A stretch of DNA of 64,000 bases. It comes from Taenia hydatigena. Its lineage: Eukaryota; Platyhelminthes; Cestoda; Cyclophyllidea; Taeniidae. The position numbers and the translations under genes were made by a program. The stretch lies in the NCBI GenBank assembly GCA_036345935.2, contig JADWOT020001851.1, positions 124,001 to 188,000 on the forward strand. The letters run 5' to 3'. The notes under the pieces are model-generated. The model was not told the origin of the DNA, searched no databases, and worked only from the letters and a program-made list of their open reading frames with translations. Positions within the stretch are counted from its first letter, which is position 1. Each line of letters begins with the position of its first letter. This document shows, one piece after another, positions 11,516-23,017 of the stretch.

Positions 11516-14500
11516 GTAATTAACTGTAAGAAGTGGGCTTGCTGACAAATCTGAAGGAAGCAAATAGCCTGGACCGCTAATAAATGCTTGTGGTTTGGCA
11601 TAAACGTCAAGGTGGCTTCAGCAGCAGGAGAGGGCCTGACAACCACGGCTACATGACGCGCATGCAACGAAGTGTGTTCTCACAAGTTTGTTCGCAAGCG
11701 GGCAAATGTGTTGGCCACCATGAACTCACTTAGTGGCCTTGACGAGTGGGTGATTGTTCGGCGGGATAATAACTCTACTACGGAGCGCAAAGGCTTTCGA
11801 TCTCGAATTGATAGATGACCCCGTCTTATATGCTCTAGCGACAGCTCCCATGTTAGTGCTACTTTGCTGACAAATTCATGGAACAATTGAGCAGGTCTGC
11901 TTTTCCGACTTCGTTACTACTTTACTTGGCACTTTATTATCAATGAGCGGTGGTGGTAGGTGGCGACATTGTTCACTGCACTCTAAACAAATGGGTTTAA
12001 AAATTAGCTTTACCGAATGAGGCTACTCATTTATGAATGTGTGGACAAGTCTGCATGTCGTCAATTTACCCATAAATCCTTGATGAAGGCGCTCGAAACT
12101 TGATGGGTTGAAGAGGTGGAAGGGCTTTACTTGGAGTGTGAATGCTATCAAAGTCTCAAATGTGAGGAAAGCACGTTCCTATCCCTTTGAATAAAGGCCC
12201 CGCAAAAAAGCACTTTTCTACTGATAAGTATAAAGTAACTGTTGAGGGGACAGCTGAAGATCACGTCTACCTGCTTTGAGAAGCGTTGTGAAATGTTTGC
12301 TGTTGATTTAACTTACGTGCGCAATACTTTGCATTTTTTCGAGTAGGTGGAAAAGTGTGTGAAGGTGTTCTCACTGGTTTCACACAACCTGCATTAGTGC
12401 GCATTAGTGAAATGAGAGACGATTATCCCCCATCGTCACCTACGCAGTGGCAAGGTGGGGGGAATAATCGGCCTTTGACGCGCTGCTGAGAAGGCATGCA
12501 GTGAGTAATGCAGACAGATAAAAAGGAATTGAGTTGGAGCTGTTCTGTTGGCTGTCTACCTGTAATATAGAAACCCTTTATCGGCTGCACCTCTGAAAGG
12601 TGTTTCGATCCTCATGGTGTGAACTGAGGTAGCCACATATCAAGCTGGCATGGAACTACTGTAAAGACTGGCACGCAACTAACCGCTTAATGTCACATGT
12701 CTACTTCACAGTACGATGCTGTGGTGGTAGCTTTTTCGACTTACTAAGTGTAGAAAGACGCAAAGAAAAGGCAGTTTTAAAACCTGTTGGTAACTTACAG
12801 GCATTGTGGATTTGTTGCCCATTGCAAATTATCCTCCACGGCCTAGCACCTAAGTACGTCTCCAATACATCAATTCCGAAAACAGGTATTTTCCTTCTTA
12901 TTCCAAAGGCAAGTGACTTATACAAAATCCACGGATAGAGGTAAAAACTTATTGCTCGCGACGTCAGATATCCTATGTCCTCTTAAAAGCGCTCCAGCAA
13001 AAACTGCTGTGCCTCGTCAGCTGTATGAGATAGTTTTATTTCCGCTTGCCAGGAACACAGAACTTGCCTCTTTTGGCGATCGATAATTCGCTAACGAAAA
13101 CAATGCGGAAAATAAGTAAACAAAACACACGTTTTCCGTCACCGGTTGCTCGTTAACATTCTCTTTGAAAGGTTGCGTGAAGGAACCACCGACCACACCT
13201 GCTGTTGTACATAGGTAAATACACACCACCGGTTGTGAGAAAAGGCGTCCCTTAGAGCTGCCACACCACTGAGGCTAAATAGTGACCCTAACGAAATAAT
13301 GCTCAGTAGTCTTTGTCTGGTGACATCGGTACATGGGTAGAATTTACGAGGGTTGGCATGGAACAAAGCTTTATGAATAACCTACCTGTGCAGGAGCAGA
13401 TTCGTCAGTCCACAAAATGTGATCACTAATGTAAGATGGTAGATTGCGTAAGCACTGTCTCGATCTCACGTACTTTCACTTCTGCCGGAGTGCACCATCG
13501 TGTTAAATGTCAGTCGCACTTAAGAAACTTGACAGCAATGCTTTTAATTAATCACTCGTAACTGATTCCTCCAGTGGCGGCCTTTGGATATTCCGATCGC
13601 CGAAATTTTTACAATCGGAATTGAAACCTGTCGCTTTGGCCCTACTGGCATAAACAAATGCAAAATTGATGTATCTGCGATGCAATGCAGTGCAAAACGG
13701 CTCATTTCGATTATAAAAGCAAAAATGTTACTTAATGTAATCATTTACATGCTTAAACAAAATCCGTACAACCTTGAGAGATATGCACCGAATCTGCTGC
13801 AATAGAAGTGACGCTGTTACCCTCTTCCTTAGAAAAAGACAGAAACTTCGCAAGGTACTTTCGAAGAACAGATTTAACCTCGTGCTCGGCTTTGTCGTCA
13901 AAAACCACCCAAATCGTGATTCATTCCTCTTCTAGAAACGTATTCTTAGCCATAGGAGAGGCTGGGATAATCCAAGTAGCGAGTAGGATGAAAGGGGCAC
14001 CATGTTGCCATGACACACCATCAACTAAAATAGCGAAAACTCTCTTCACAGAACTACTTTTATGCAGTGGGTCGAGACGACAAATTATGCACAAATAATA
14101 TTCGCATTTTAACAAAACGGGAATTTCGCAGCTTGCATCTGTTAGGACTAGTAGGTGGATCAACGCTCTATCTGAACAGGGAATTCGCCCACCCATTATG
14201 CTCTAAAAGACCCACTACTTGGGAACAAACCCTCTCTGAGGGTTAGTAAAGTGCACTACAAAGTAGTAGTAGGTGTTGCCCTATGCCCTTGTCTGCCTGT
14301 TGTAGGTTAGCCTTCTCGAATTCAATCCCTCATTTCTATGCTACTGCTCACCATTAAATTATTGTGAACACCCAATGAACAAATACGTACTAGGGTCTTT
14401 ATATAGTAGCTGTGATGATTTATTTAGTCTATGTAGTGACTTGAAGGCACTTTAGGCCCTTGAGCAAACATCTTTAAATGACACCACTTGCACGAATGCA

Positions 14501-15619
14501 TACTGTCTTAATTCACGTTATTCTCAAATAACCAAATTGAGACATCCTTAATTACCGCGCACAACTGACATCAGGAAAATGCATAACCAAAGTCGTTTTT
14601 GCCCCAAAGTAGATAAAACTTGAAGGCGTATGCATTATTAGTTTCTGATTAGCCAAAATATTGGTAAAACCACCTTGATAAGACTCGAGGCAAAGTGCAC
14701 AAATCATAGTAAGCACTTTAACCCGATCAACTCAGGTCTATTGAGCCTTTATGACTAACTAGGAAGAGACCTTGAGGCCCTCCGCACATTAATTGCCTAA
14801 TGATGTGGAAATAAGTCACAACTCATGTCTGGTGTGAATTTAGCACTGTTTTCGCAGTGCTAGCGAAAGCATTTCTTGGATGTTCACAAAAGAGATTCAA
14901 CTGAGGGTGGTCTCGTAACATCTGCTGTTAGCTGACGCATTGCACTATGCACCTGAATGGCATGTCTTTATGCCAATCACAAATTTTATGACTTTCCAAT
15001 GATTGTTTGGCGGATTAGATAGAATAATGGGGCGTCCAAAAGAGGTTTCAATGACTGCATTTTAAGGCGGCATTATAAAATTCCAAAGTGCTTTTACGAA
15101 ATGATAAAGCAATGTCCAAATCCAACTGCAAATAACTCTTTTACAATGGGGTTTTTACGTTTTGACGGTGTCAATGATAGAGGAATATTCAAAGAGACTG
15201 AAAGCTGGCAGCAGATTGATTAATTTTAGCCATGTAATTAGATTTATTTCGAGTCATTCATTACAAACCTACATACTCTGTTTGTAAGCATTTTTACCTT
15301 TGGGATTCATACAATTCCAGTAGTCCTTTACTCCAGAAAGCGTGTTTGGATTTCTGGAATGAGATTCCAAGAGTGATGCTTTAATGCGACCCAGCCATCA
15401 ACATCGATGCCGACAAAGCATCGTCTTAATTTTTAATTGTCAAACTATGCGCCCTTCAAATAAACACGTTTCGTTAAGATAAGGTGCGAAATTGACAACC
15501 TACGTAAGGCACGTCCCCTAAAAATGTAAGCTTAAGCAAAAACACTTTTGAAGACTTAAGACTGTCATTACTATTTCTACTAAGAGTTAATGCAACAAAG
15601 ATATGAATAGTTGGCGAAA
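11516..15619. other. gene-free stretch of about 4.1 kb
   Basis: No supported exon. It holds the small hairpin at 12420-12471 and overlapping short frames at 12690-12938 and 13544-14196 on both strands, which look like chance. From 14.3 kb on it is AT-rich with many stops. Confidence 0.45.
12420..12471. repeat. small imperfect hairpin
   Basis: CGATTATCCCCCATC is followed, after about 20 bp, by GGTGGGGGGAATAATCG, its imperfect reverse complement. No gene is attached to it. Function unknown. Confidence 0.5.
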
Positions 15620-17577
15620 CGAACACCGCATCCAATGCCCACACTTTTCTCTATTTTTTTCAGGTTTTGACTGCTGTTTTATGGTACAATAAGGACTGTA
15701 TTATAAGGTAGAAGCTACTAATCTGCATAGCAAAAAGGCCAACAATAAGTTTTATAGGCTATTAAAAGTAATTAGACACAATGTTTTATGAAGATTTGAA
15801 GATTACTGCCACATTTTGTTAATCTAACTTAAAGCACACGTCACAATCTGGGTTTTATGAAGAAAGCGCCCTAATTCCTGTTGGATTCTCACCGGAGCAA
15901 TCAGTTGGTGGATCCAGGCACTAGGGAGAATGGCCCAACTGATAAACCGTTCACCAGCAAAATACTGGGCCGAGACGCATGTCAGGTGTAGGTTTGATTC
16001 TAAGCGCGTTTCGAATGCCATCCGACCATTTAGTACTGCAATTGGAGTGATTGCGATTGTACTTAATTAGTAGCTAAGGGAATAACCAGAGAAGGAGGAA
16101 TAAACAAAATCATCGGGGCGATTCCTAATGCATTCTTATAGGCATCCATGCAGGTAAAAACTCTTGGGTTTTTAAACAGAAGAGGTCTTCTGAATTCAAA
16201 GGCAATCCCTCCATTGTACGACAAGAAACAATTAATTTAATAATCAATCACCTGGTCTCTCACAAACAAGGATGGACTGAATTACCAAGTGTTGTGTTTT
16301 TAATGATATGAGAGTTGCTGTGGTTCGTCCCTTGATTGTCAAGCAAAGCTGGACCATTGCTGGCTCAACCATCCTCTGAATCGATAGAGCATCGAATAAA
16401 ATGAAGAGCGGGCTTGATAGACAAACTCAACGCTTCGTAATTTGCAGCACGTGAAGCAGACAATAGCTTACACTGACTCACAAGATTGATGCCAACGTAA
16501 AAGTTATGGAAGCGAATGAGCCTGCAGTGTCTAAAGCAGAGGAGGAAGACAGGTTAGTTGTGGTAGTTGCGGGAGTTGTTGCAGATTGCTTGATCGAAGT
16601 ATATTCTAATTCCTACGACAAATTCGCTTCGCATTGACAATCGACTTTGCATGATGGGGCAATTTGCACTGCCTTGCTAGACCCACCTGCTTAACTCAGT
16701 AGTCTATTTCATGGCAGAGGGTGATGCGAATTCGCATACCGAATTATTTTGATTTACGATTTCTATTGTTCAATTTTAGACACTTTTAACTGGTAGATCA
16801 TTGATTTATAAAATGAGTAGAAAGGACTCATCTCCTTTCGAACGCGATGTAGTCACACTCAGTAGCTTACTAAAGTTGCTGGTGTATTTATGCTTTGACA
16901 AAAGGCCCTTTTGCGTGAGTGCTCCTAACAACAAACTTGTAAAGTTGTAGCTTTGGCGTGAGAAAACATAAATTTCGCCCTGCCATCTATTGTCAAGATA
17001 CCAACCGACGAATTAGCCAACAATGTCGCCGAGGGGTTGAGGTGGTGGATTCTACTTCCTGCGCACTGTGTAAGAGTCGACTGCTTTAAGATGCACGTTC
17101 TCAAACACGCTAGAGTCTGCACAAATGGGAAAGCATTAGTGCTTAGAGGACCTTAAAGCTTCTTCTGTTCCATTATGCCCTACTTGAATCCAGTTAAATA
17201 GAAGCAGATATAAATTATTTATCATCAAAGCAATTGACAGAATGTTAGCTGCTAAATGCATTCAAGATGTTTATGGGTTTGTGAGCAGAGGGTAGGCCTG
17301 CACGATTTTGTTTAGTTAGTGGTGGATTGAGCATCACGATAAAATTGTTTAGCTATACGAATCCATTTATTACGACTGCGTGTTAATGCCAGTTCCTATT
17401 TTTACGTGATCTAGGATTGCCTAACTGTTAAAACATTTGTGGGGTAGTACAGAAAAACAGCAAAACACTAAAAGCGCAAAAGAAAAATGTTCCTGATGCC
17501 TGTGTTGGTGGACAAGAGGCGTTTGGATGCTTGCAACCATATAAGCTTGGGGCGACTAATCATTAGTGTTGTTGCAT
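15620..17577 (+). repeat. left arm of a large inverted duplication
   Basis: This stretch recurs in reverse complement at about 23018-24960, with some 80-85 % identity judged by eye along its length. Anchors are CATCCAATGCC and TTGACTGCTGTTTTATGGTAC at the outer end, TATAAAATGAGTAGAAAGGAC near 16810, GAGGTGGTGGATT near 17040, GAGCATCACGATAAAATT near 17330 and GGCGACTAATCATTAGTGTT at the inner end (17558-17570). No transposase or terminal repeat was recognised, so I treat it as a segmental inverted duplication. Two frames (16813-16950 and about 16972-17152) are kept open in both arms; see the findings. Confidence 0.85.
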
Positions 17578-17600
17578 CGTGTTGCATCATGTTGCATCAT
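17571..17600 (+). repeat. three 10-bp direct repeats at the inner end of the left arm
   Basis: GTTGCATCGT, GTTGCATCAT and GTTGCATCAT follow one another exactly where similarity to the right arm stops. The right arm has a single GTTGGTGCAA-like remnant in reverse there. Confidence 0.7.
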
Positions 17601-18972
17601 GCCATTCAGTTATTCGTCGGTGCTTCTCTCCTGCCTCGTTTCATTCTTGCCCCCAGCCGTATTTGTATCCTTTACTTCCGTCACAACCCTCTGAATCTCC
17701 TCATCACTCCAAGCCTTTCAATCCTTAATTTTAGCGACGTTGAAAGGGAGAAAGCAGATAGCTATCATAGAAATTAGGGGTGAATTTTGGTGCCAACACC
17801 CCTTCCTCTACCTGTGCTACCTTCCACTCCTGGAATTCACTTGCATGTGTCATTTCAATATTTCCACATTCGATATCCAGCTTAANTACTTCCAATAATC
17901 CATTAGTCTGCAGTGGTACGAGACAAAGTGCCGATCGTCCTTATCATTCTAACATACGTACGTAAGGCCTCTGACAGGGGCTGCGATGAAGCGCTAATTG
18001 TTTAGGGCAGAGCCGTTTGACACGAATCGAGTTAGCTTTAATTGCACTTAAGACTGCACGTAGGTATGTGTGCAGACTGGGGAATGCATAAATATCAACT
18101 GGTTGATTAAGCTATGAAATCGCTTGCGGAAAACATTGTTAAACGGTCACCAAATGATTGATTAACTAATGAATTTTGTGAAAAAGTAGAAGCTACGATC
18201 ACTTTTTTTAGTATGCAGTTGATTGTCAATCTTTATGTGTCATCACCTTGGATTATTTCAGTGCGCATAACTCCAATTGGGTGATAAGCCAAGTATATAT
18301 GTTTATATTTAGCATAATATCATTAAAGACTTTGCTTCAGATCGCACCTCATCACTCGGTTCTACTACAGCTAAAATAAATACTGCCCAATAATTTTATC
18401 CGCCTCACAAATAAACCGAGATATTGACTGTAAAGTTAAGATCTCGCAGAAGTCATAATTTTGGAGTTAATTTCTGCCGGTGAGCGTTATGTCCTTAGCG
18501 ATCGACTTAGGCGTGCAATGGAAGAGGCTACATGGGCATTATTGGAGAATATAGAATTTGATTTCAAGTGGAATACAAATAACTCCTCGATGTAAACGCA
18601 CACCTAAACACAATGCGCTGCTGTGCTACACCAACCACATAAATTGTCATCGTGGTTCTGCACGTGCGTCAAACCATAAAATAACGGCATGATAAGCACC
18701 ACAGATTAATCAGGTCAGGGGATTCAGAGCGGTTTGATTCCAGTCTGTGCTCTACGACCTCTACATTGGCAAGACCATAAGCGCTCATACTACATTGCTA
18801 AATTTCTATGTCGAGAAGTCACATGCAACTCGCAGTCTAGACATCACCTAAAATATCAGCCGAGAGAGTTGGCATCACGAGAGCATCGATGGTGATCGGC
18901 AAGTACGAGTGTAGAGCTAAAAGTACAGTGAGCACGAGGGTCACACGAGACAATTAGAGACAAGGCGACTGG
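17601..18972. other. gene-free start of the spacer between the arms
   Basis: No supported gene. One N at 17886 marks an uncertain base. The last 150 bp before 18973 would be the upstream region of the tryptophan-rich gene. Confidence 0.4.
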
Positions 18973-18979
18973 TATATAA
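18973..18979 (+). promoter_or_regulatory. TATA box of the tryptophan-rich gene
   Basis: TATATAA lies 53 bp before the ATG at 19032. Transcription would start around 19000-19005, where TCAGTATC resembles an initiator, giving a 5' UTR of about 30 nt. Confidence 0.55.
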
Positions 18980-19031
18980 GCAGGCACCCCTCAACTCGCA
19001 AGTCAGTATCAAGGAAAGCAGAGACGCAGAA

Positions 19032-19241
19032 ATGGTGTGGGGAGGTTGGCCATGCTCGTATCCGTGGAAGTGGGCACCGTGGGGAGAGTTTGAGAAGGGT
19101 TCACAATATGGACAGAAGTGGGCATTGTGGTCTGCGCAGAAGCCGCACTATTGGTCGCCGTGTGAGTGGTCCTGGGAGAAGAAGCCGCAATGGTGGTCGC
19201 CGTGTGAGCAACCGTGGGGATGGTCGCAGCACTGGTGGTAA
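19032..19241 (+). CDS. intronless gene for a 69-residue tryptophan-rich protein, unknown family
   Basis: The frame from ATG 19032 to TAA 19239-19241 encodes 69 residues, 16 of them Trp (23 %), with 3 Cys and many Pro, Ser, Gln and Lys. Tryptophans come alone or in pairs about every 3-8 residues. The C-terminal half is built from a repeated unit containing WSPCE (residues 41-45 and 55-59), and the 15-bp DNA of that unit recurs 42 bp apart at 19152 and 19194. There is no obvious signal peptide or membrane segment. The surrounding signals are those of a complete short transcription unit: TATA box at 18973, short 5' UTR, no intron, AATAAA at 19409. Roles such as a structural or tanned coat protein, or a membrane-active peptide, are guesses from composition only. 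A 121-codon frame on the opposite strand is a shadow of the biased codons. The gene sits in the spacer of the inverted duplication. Confidence 0.6.
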   Translation: MVWGGWPCSYPWKWAPWGEFEKGSQYGQKWALWSAQKPHYWSPCEWSWEKKPQWWSPCEQPWGWSQHWW

Positions 19242-19408
19242 ACATCAACCACCACCGAGGTTGTGCCCACACCGACGCTCGTGAAGACACCTCCATATGC
19301 CATGGAGGTGAAGGTGGTAGTCGGTGGTGTGTATGCCCTCCTCTACTTCTCTCTTGCTCTGAACGCTCAACCAATGCTATTATTCCTGTTTATCACTTAA
19401 AATTACTT

Positions 19409-19414
19409 AATAAA
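19409..19414 (+). terminator. poly(A) signal for the tryptophan-rich gene
   Basis: AATAAA occurs 168 bp after the stop codon, and T-rich sequence follows about 15 bp later. Position and spacing fit the 3' end of this gene. Confidence 0.5.
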
Positions 19415-21254
19415 TGATTAGACATCTTTGCTTCAGCTTACACTGAGCTTTCTTTTGGCACTTTCTTGTTTGGTATGCAAAACGCATTAGCAAGTTCAAT
19501 CAAGGTGATTTTTTCTCGTATTATTGCACTCGATTGTTTTAGGGCCTCGATTATTTTGCACTTATTCATTTTAAACTTTTGTATGCTAGACTTCGGAACT
19601 TTTCTGTTCTAGTGTTAAAAGCGTCATAGGTGCTCTGCCAGAATGAATTGCGAAAACTAAAACATGCATTACACTTACTGTTTAGCTTTGAAGTGCTGTA
19701 AGTAGCGTTGAAAATCCTGCGGCCGAACAAAATGCAAAGGAGGCTATGCCGGGATATTTAGCTTAGAAATTTGAGTGCGTTTACTGATTCCTGATTGCTT
19801 TAGGCATGATTTTCTAACCAGCCGTAAGTGCTTGCAATTGTGCTGCAATGCAGTCGTGACTCTGTCAATGACCTGTTATAGTTAATAACGATGATTGTTT
19901 GAAATTGCGGCCCAATAATTTGCTGTCGCTTGTGGCTGGCAGTGCACTTCAAGGAAGGATTTTGTGAGCGGATGGATTGGTGTCTCTATTTAATGCATAC
20001 ATGCCACTACCAACCCAAAATTTGGAGGTACAAATGTAATATAGCTTGCTGCAATCAATTAGCAGATATTGAAATTGATAATACTAATAAGTTTCTAAGT
20101 GATTTCCCCTCTACCATTACCGATTCTGCTAGTAATGACCATGACTAACACCTTCCTTTGCTAACCCCTATAATCGCATTCGTTGATGGCATTTACCAGT
20201 GGCTCGGAAATAAATTAACGAACATACCTTATTAAAAAAGCACGTGGAATTAGTGGGTTCCTGATATCTCTGATACCTTTGAAAGGTTATATTCTTAAAC
20301 AGGTGTTAAGATGGTTATCCATCCATCTGTTCAACATGCTTTACACGAAAAATGGCGTCTACTTCATCTGGACTTTGAAATTGTCTTGAATTTAAGCCAA
20401 AACAAAGCAGTTATTGATTGTTACTGGAGAACCCTGAGTCGAAACCAGCCAAACATGGTGTGATGTTTTAAGTACTTAGCAATGAAAAGAAATGTGTTGG
20501 GCAGATCGCCACTGGATTCTCTTTAAGCGAGTAAAATTTTTATTGAGGATGGGTCATCTACTGACACAATTGCTTTCACGCATTAAGGATGGTTCCGCGC
20601 AAATCATAAGTCAGTAGGCGTTATAATTACAAGAAAAGCTACTTCTTATTACTCCATGAGCAGCCACAAGTTGACTTTGTCACCCTTTCTCTCCACGACT
20701 TCCTCTGGGATGGAGGAGGTGGAAGGAGCAAAGCAGGCCAAATTCACTATCGTGCGGAACATCTTGGGTGAAGGGAGATAGTTCAAGTGAGCCTGTGCAC
20801 TTTCCCGCCTCATCTAACCACTTGAAGATCGAATAGCATCAGCCTCAACAATTAGCACGAAGTCATTTAAATTGTATTCGCATACACGTTCGCCTATTAA
20901 ACGTAATTGTAGTGCATTTTTGATAATTAGTTGGTGTTTCCATATAGTCTTGGAGCAAATTTCTTTGTCTTTATTGCACAGTGTTTCCCGATGCACCCGC
21001 ATCATTACAGAGTAGATGAATTTGTCAAATCGAAACAAATCACGATAAATCTGTCTGGCGCTCTACTTTGATAATACTCATCTGGCAAGGAGAACACTTC
21101 ACTTAACTAGTTTGATCAAAGACATCAGTGCGTGGTTTTCAGTATCGTTAAAATTTTGCGGGATCATTCTTATCACCTCCTGCTATTAAATTAGTCACAG
21201 GCGGTGGAACATACACAAGTAATGTGATGGCCTTAACTGCCTTGTTATACACTC
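19415..21254. other. gene-free stretch
   Basis: No supported gene. A minus-strand frame at 20814-21038 contains two spaced cysteines (LCNKDKEIC) but has no splice or promoter support. Confidence 0.35.
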
Positions 21255-21544
21255 CTATGAGTTAGCTAATGTGCAGGAGTCAGCAATGCCTTGAACAGCG
21301 TGTTCTGTATCGAGTAGACTCGAAAGAGTTTCCTGCCGAGAGGATCCGTTACCAATCCCGAATGACCATGTCGAAGGTTTGCCGTCGAATTCTGCATTTA
21401 TTACAGCTGGTGAATATGCATTTGCTGATTCAGCCACCGTAGTCCCCTCTACTGCCTTGGTCATAATGTCTGCGTGAAATTTCGCGTAGGATTGTGTACA
21501 TTGACTAGTCACAATGCCACAACTTAACATGAAAACGAAAGCCT
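21255..21544 (-). CDS. candidate terminal exon, about 96 residues, unknown
   Basis: On the minus strand, CACCTTACACATTCAATTTG followed by TAG forms a plausible acceptor, so the exon would start at 21544 and end at TAG 21255. It begins AFVFMLSCGIVTSQC, a hydrophobic stretch that could be the end of a signal peptide or membrane segment. A polar region of low cysteine content follows (FDGKPSTWSFGIGNG). No family is recognised, no upstream exon was found, and the length is within chance. Confidence 0.22.
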
Positions 21545-21775
21545 CTACAAATTGAATGTGTAAGGTGATTTGCAACAATAGACGCACTTGTCAGTGTCCT
21601 TAACACAACCCCTCAAGCAATTCAATAACATGTATTTCCATGCACAATTTGATTAGCAGTTCAAGAACCTACGGCTTATTGGCTATCATCAGTTGCAGCA
21701 CATTTGGAAGTACAGACGCACGGATTGTAAATGCAAGCTATTTCCGATAAGAGAGTGCCCTTTTAACTCTGCTTC

Positions 21776-22153
21776 ATGTTGTTGATAGCTTTCATTACGC
21801 ATGAAGACGTTGCATTTGCGACCGGTAAGTTAACTTCCTATCCTTACAACGATCAGCACCAGCGAAAAAATTATTTACTTGATGAGAACATTTTCCAAAT
21901 TAGCAAAACTGACAAGAGCAGCAAAAGTTTTTCAGTGTAAAAGCTGTCGAAATGCGCAAGAGATGAATTAGCTACTTTTAATTGTTTATATCTCGATGCA
22001 TTACACCAAAACGCCTTGCGTGATATCACACCACAGTCAAATAAGCTTGGTACGGCTGACTTCTTTCTTTATTATTATGTCTGCTGCCTACCCTTAATCA
22101 CATTTTACCTCTTTACCTTTATGGTGCCTTCAAAAATGCACCATATTCAATAG
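21776..22153 (+). pseudogene. broken copy of the small two-exon gene at 22316
   Basis: Aligned to its neighbour, this unit keeps the ATG (21776), the 16-codon first exon, the GTAAGT donor at 21825 and the second exon from 21936. The TATA box is changed to a non-TATA sequence. A TAA (21938-21940) stands at the second codon after the splice, where the intact copy has CAG. Past that stop the frame still matches: KLSKCARDELAT, LYLDALHQN, PQSNKLGTADFF. The partner's stop codon is missing, so the frame runs on to TAG at 22153. Loss seems recent relative to the duplication, since the reading frame is still preserved. A different splice pattern that avoids the stop cannot be excluded. Confidence 0.5.
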
Positions 22154-22281
22154 CATGTGGTTCCATAGCTTGCGGGCGAATGCACAATTTGGTTAGTAGT
22201 TCAAGAACTTACAACCCATAGGCTAACATCAAGCGACAGCACATTTATGTACGCGTGCGCGGATTGTGAATTCAATTTATT

Positions 22282-22288
22282 TATAAAA
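22282..22288 (+). promoter_or_regulatory. TATA box of the small two-exon gene
   Basis: TATAAAA stands 34 bp before the ATG at 22316, implying a very short 5' UTR. The tandem sister copy lacks it. Confidence 0.5.
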
Positions 22289-22315
22289 TAAGAATTGTCC
22301 TTTCGACTCTGCCTC

Positions 22316-22610
22316 ATGTTGTTGGCAGCTTCCATCGCACATGGCGGCACTGCATTGCCGATCGGTAAGTTGCCTTCTCATCCCTACACTGATCAGTACA
22401 CATAAGGAAGGAACTATTCGCTAAATGGAAGAGTTTCTCAAAGATAGCAAAAATTTCTCAGCACAGAAACTGCTAAAGTGTGCAAGAGACGGCCTAGCTA
22501 CTTCTACTCGTTTGTACCTCGATACATTGCATCACAACACCTCGTATGATGTCACATCTCAGTCAAATCCACTTGGTGTGGATGACTTCTTTTCTTGTTA
22601 TTATGGCTGA
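22316..22610 (+). CDS. small two-exon gene, 65 residues, probably secreted
   Basis: Exon 1 (22316-22364) gives 16 codons starting MLLAASIAHGG, hydrophobic enough for a short signal peptide, and stops in phase 1 at a consensus GTAAGT donor. A 97-nt intron ends in AAATTTCTCAG, and exon 2 (22462-22610) continues in frame to TGA. The mature part includes QKLLKCARDG, LYLDTLHHN, SNPLGVDDFF and a final SCYYG. The sister unit upstream conserves the same frame (KCARD, LYLD-x-LH-x-N, QSN-x-LG, DFF), which supports the splice model. TATA box at 22282 and AATAAA at 22729 complete the unit. The layout, a 16-codon signal exon, a short intron and a small mature exon, recalls tapeworm antigen B (8-kDa) genes, but I do not see a convincing sequence match, so function is unknown. 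Confidence 0.5.
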
Positions 22611-22728
22611 TGCCTACCTTCCTTCGCAATTTAGCTTTTTATTTCTATAGTGTTTTCAAACTTTCTTTACCTTTGTGGTGAATAGGAGTTCGTTCCTTAT
22701 CGTACCTTCTTACATGGAACATGCATTA

Positions 22729-22734
22729 AATAAA
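22729..22734 (+). terminator. poly(A) signal for the small two-exon gene
   Basis: AATAAA lies 119 bp after the TGA at 22610. Confidence 0.45.
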
Positions 22735-23017
22735 CCAGTTTTCATTAAGAGCGTCACCCTCGGTTTCCGTTTGATTTGGTCATCAAGAACCAAAGCACAG
22801 CTTTTATTTGTGCATTAAGTAAATTTAACACAATGAAATCAATTGCATTTGGTTAATTTTAGAAAGACGAATTGTGTTGGTGCGTCGTAAGACATGTTTA
22901 ATGCCAAGCTGTTTGACAGAACCAGCCTGATTGTATCAAACCTTATTTATCTCCTTCCTGTCTAACCATGGTTGCAGATGATATCTTCCTGCCTTAATCC
23001 TAAAGCCTATGTTGGTG

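Larger units (their letters stand above)
21640..22650 (+). repeat. tandem duplication, two units of about 470 bp, 540 bp apart
   Basis: Unit 1 (about 21640-22110) and unit 2 (about 22180-22650) share a promoter-proximal block (ATGCACAATTTG, AGTTCAAGAAC), a first exon ending in CGGTAAGTT, an intron, and an exon reading KL-x-KCARD. Identity is moderate, about 70 % by eye. Unit 2 keeps the gene signals and unit 1 has lost several. Confidence 0.75.

Noticed and set aside
19009..19374. 121-codon frame antisense to the tryptophan-rich gene
   Set aside because: It overlaps a gene with its own promoter and poly(A) signal. The frame is open because TGG-rich coding reads as CCA-rich on the other strand.
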